5,774 bases of DNA from Actinomycetota bacterium (GTDB lineage: Bacteria; Actinomycetota; Actinomycetes; Acidothermales; Acidothermaceae), in the NCBI GenBank assembly GCA_003134755.1, contig PLCK01000016.1:4810-10583 (forward strand), read 5' to 3'. A program made the translations under genes and the position numbers. Position 1 is the first letter of the stretch. Every line of letters begins with the position of its first letter. The notes beneath the pieces are model-generated. The model was not told the origin of the DNA. It did not search any database and saw nothing but the letters and a program-made list of their open reading frames with translations. Shown here one piece after another: positions 4,662-5,774 of this stretch.

Positions 4662-5774
4662 CTATATGAGCCCGTACTGCGCGGCTGCCTTGGCCGGCAC
4701 GTCGGCGGCGACGTCGCCGGCGCGAGCGAGTTCGCTCAGGGTCTGCAGCACGACCGACGGCGGGTCGACGTGGAAGAACCTGCGGGTCGCGGCACGGGTG
4801 TCGGAGAACCCGAATCCGTCGGTGCCGAGCGACGCGTAGGCGCCCGGTACCCAACGGGCGATCTGGTCGGGCACCGCGCGCATGAAGTCGCTCACGGCGA
4901 CAACAGGTCCAGGCCGGCCCGACAGCTTGCGCGTGACGTAGGGGACCAGCCTCTCGGCGTCCGGATGCAGGAGATTGTGCGCGTCGCATAACAGCGCCTC
5001 GCGTCGCAACTGCGTCCAGCTGGTGGCCGACCAGACGTCGGCACCGACTCCCCAGTCCTCGGCGAGCAACCGTTGGGCTTCGAGCGCCCACGGGACGGCG
5101 ACACCCGACGCGAGCAGCTGCGCGCGAGCACCCTCCAGCAGGGACGGCGGGGGGCTGGCGAAGTGATAGAGCCCGGCGAGCAGGTCAGCGACGTCGAGAC
5201 CGTCGGGCTGCGCAGGCTGCAGGATCGGCTCATTGTAGATGGTGATGTAGTAGAAGACGTCTTCGCCATGCGGGAATTCGTCGGTTGAGCCGACCATGCG
5301 CTGCAGTCCCGACCGCATGATGTGCGTGATCTCGTAGGCGAACGCGGGGTCGTAATAGACAACGGCCGGGTTCGTCGAGGCGAGCAGCGGAGAATGCCCG
5401 TCGTTGTGTTGCAGGCCCTCACCGGTCAGCGTCGTGCGGCCGGCGGTGGCGCCGAGTAGGAATCCGCGGCACATCTGGTCGGCCGCCGCCCAGATCTGGT
5501 CGCCGGTGCGCTGGAAGCCGAACATCGAATAGAAGATGTAGACGGGCACCATGTGCTGACCGTGGGTCGCGTAGGCGGAGCCGGCCGCGATGAAGGATCC
5601 CATCGCCCCCGCCTCGGTGATGCCTTCGTGCAGCAGCTGCCCGGTGCGGGATTCCTTGTACGACAACAGCAGGTCGCGGTCGACGGCCTCGTACTGCTGG
5701 CCGTGCGGCGAGTAGATCTTCGCGGTCGGGAACAGTGAATCCATGCCGAATGTGCGCGCCTCGTCGGGGATGAT
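4662..5774 (-). CDS. aceE: Pyruvate dehydrogenase E1 component, homodimeric type (5' part outside window)
   Basis: The last 370 residues of the E1 enzyme that decarboxylates pyruvate with thiamine diphosphate and passes the acetyl group to the lipoyl E2 subunit of the cytosolic pyruvate dehydrogenase complex. The frame is open to the window edge (IIPDEARTFGMDSLFPTAKI). Family blocks, in fragment numbering: GITEAGAM (51-58), where E54 matches the conserved Glu that activates the cofactor's aminopyrimidine ring; VPVYIFYSMFGFQRTGD (76-92); GRTTLTGEGLQHNDGHS (112-128) with the conserved active-site His residues H123 and H127; then YDPAFAYEI and the C-terminal domain ending VSDFMRAVPDQIARWVPGAY and LGTDGFGFSDTRAATRRFF. 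The stop is TAG at 4662-4664. The intact protein should be about 900 residues. In many actinobacteria aceE is immediately followed by the fasR/mabR gene; here four other genes lie between. I see no frameshift and no clear terminator after the stop. Confidence 0.97.
   Translation of the reverse strand: MIPDEARTFGMDSLFPTAKIYSPHGQQYEAVDRDLLLSYKESRTGQLLHEGITEAGAMGSFIAAGSAYATHGQHMVPVYIFYSMFGFQRTGDQIWAAADQMCRGFLLGATAGRTTLTGEGLQHNDGHSPLLASTNPAVVYYDPAFAYEITHIMRSGLQRMVGSTDEFPHGEDVFYYITIYNEPILQPAQPDGLDVADLLAGLYHFASPPPSLLEGARAQLLASGVAVPWALEAQRLLAEDWGVGADVWSATSWTQLRREALLCDAHNLLHPDAERLVPYVTRKLSGRPGPVVAVSDFMRAVPDQIARWVPGAYASLGTDGFGFSDTRAATRRFFHVDPPSVVLQTLSELARAGDVAADVPAKAAAQYGLI

Overview
The window is high-GC DNA with strong G/C preference at third codon positions and abundant GTG starts. 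Its two ends are the C-terminal part of a homodimeric-type pyruvate dehydrogenase E1 (aceE) and the N-terminal part of a PucR-family regulator of the FasR/MabR type. That pairing, normally followed by fabD and the type II fatty-acid-synthase genes, is a hallmark of actinobacteria. The FasR-like protein resembles Streptomyces/Nocardioides-type homologues more than the mycobacterial one as I remember them, so I place the organism among non-mycobacterial Actinomycetes and go no further.

Layout, from the right end in the minus-strand direction of transcription. (1) aceE, 3' part (4662-5774, minus). (2) A small exported PepSY-like protein (3972-4535, minus). (3) A 16-bp perfect inverted repeat (3896-3957) separating it from (4) a convergent pirin gene (3163-3864, plus). 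(5) A divergent intergenic region of 188 bp holding three exact 12-bp tandem repeats. (6) An unrecognised gene (2137-2974, minus) that appears to carry a frameshift near 2400. (7) A cytosolic six-Asp-box BNR/sialidase-like beta-propeller protein (974-2098, minus). (8) A fasR/mabR-type regulator running off the left edge (1-928, minus).

Reading of the whole: aceE supplies acetyl-CoA and FasR/MabR controls the fatty-acid-synthase genes that consume it. In many actinobacteria these two genes are neighbours. Here they are separated by about 3.7 kb carrying four extra genes. The last three minus-strand genes (2974 to 1) are closely spaced (37 and 45 bp gaps), so the regulator is probably co-transcribed with the unknown gene and the beta-propeller gene. 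The pirin is notable because a bacterial pirin has been reported to bind the pyruvate dehydrogenase E1 subunit.

I found no mobile element, CRISPR array, RNA gene, toxin-antitoxin pair or defence system. Nothing here amounts to a clearly new system. The items most worth a second look are the frameshifted gene with its Cys-rich tail, the long inverted repeat, the tandem repeats in front of pirin, and the unusual gene content between aceE and fasR.
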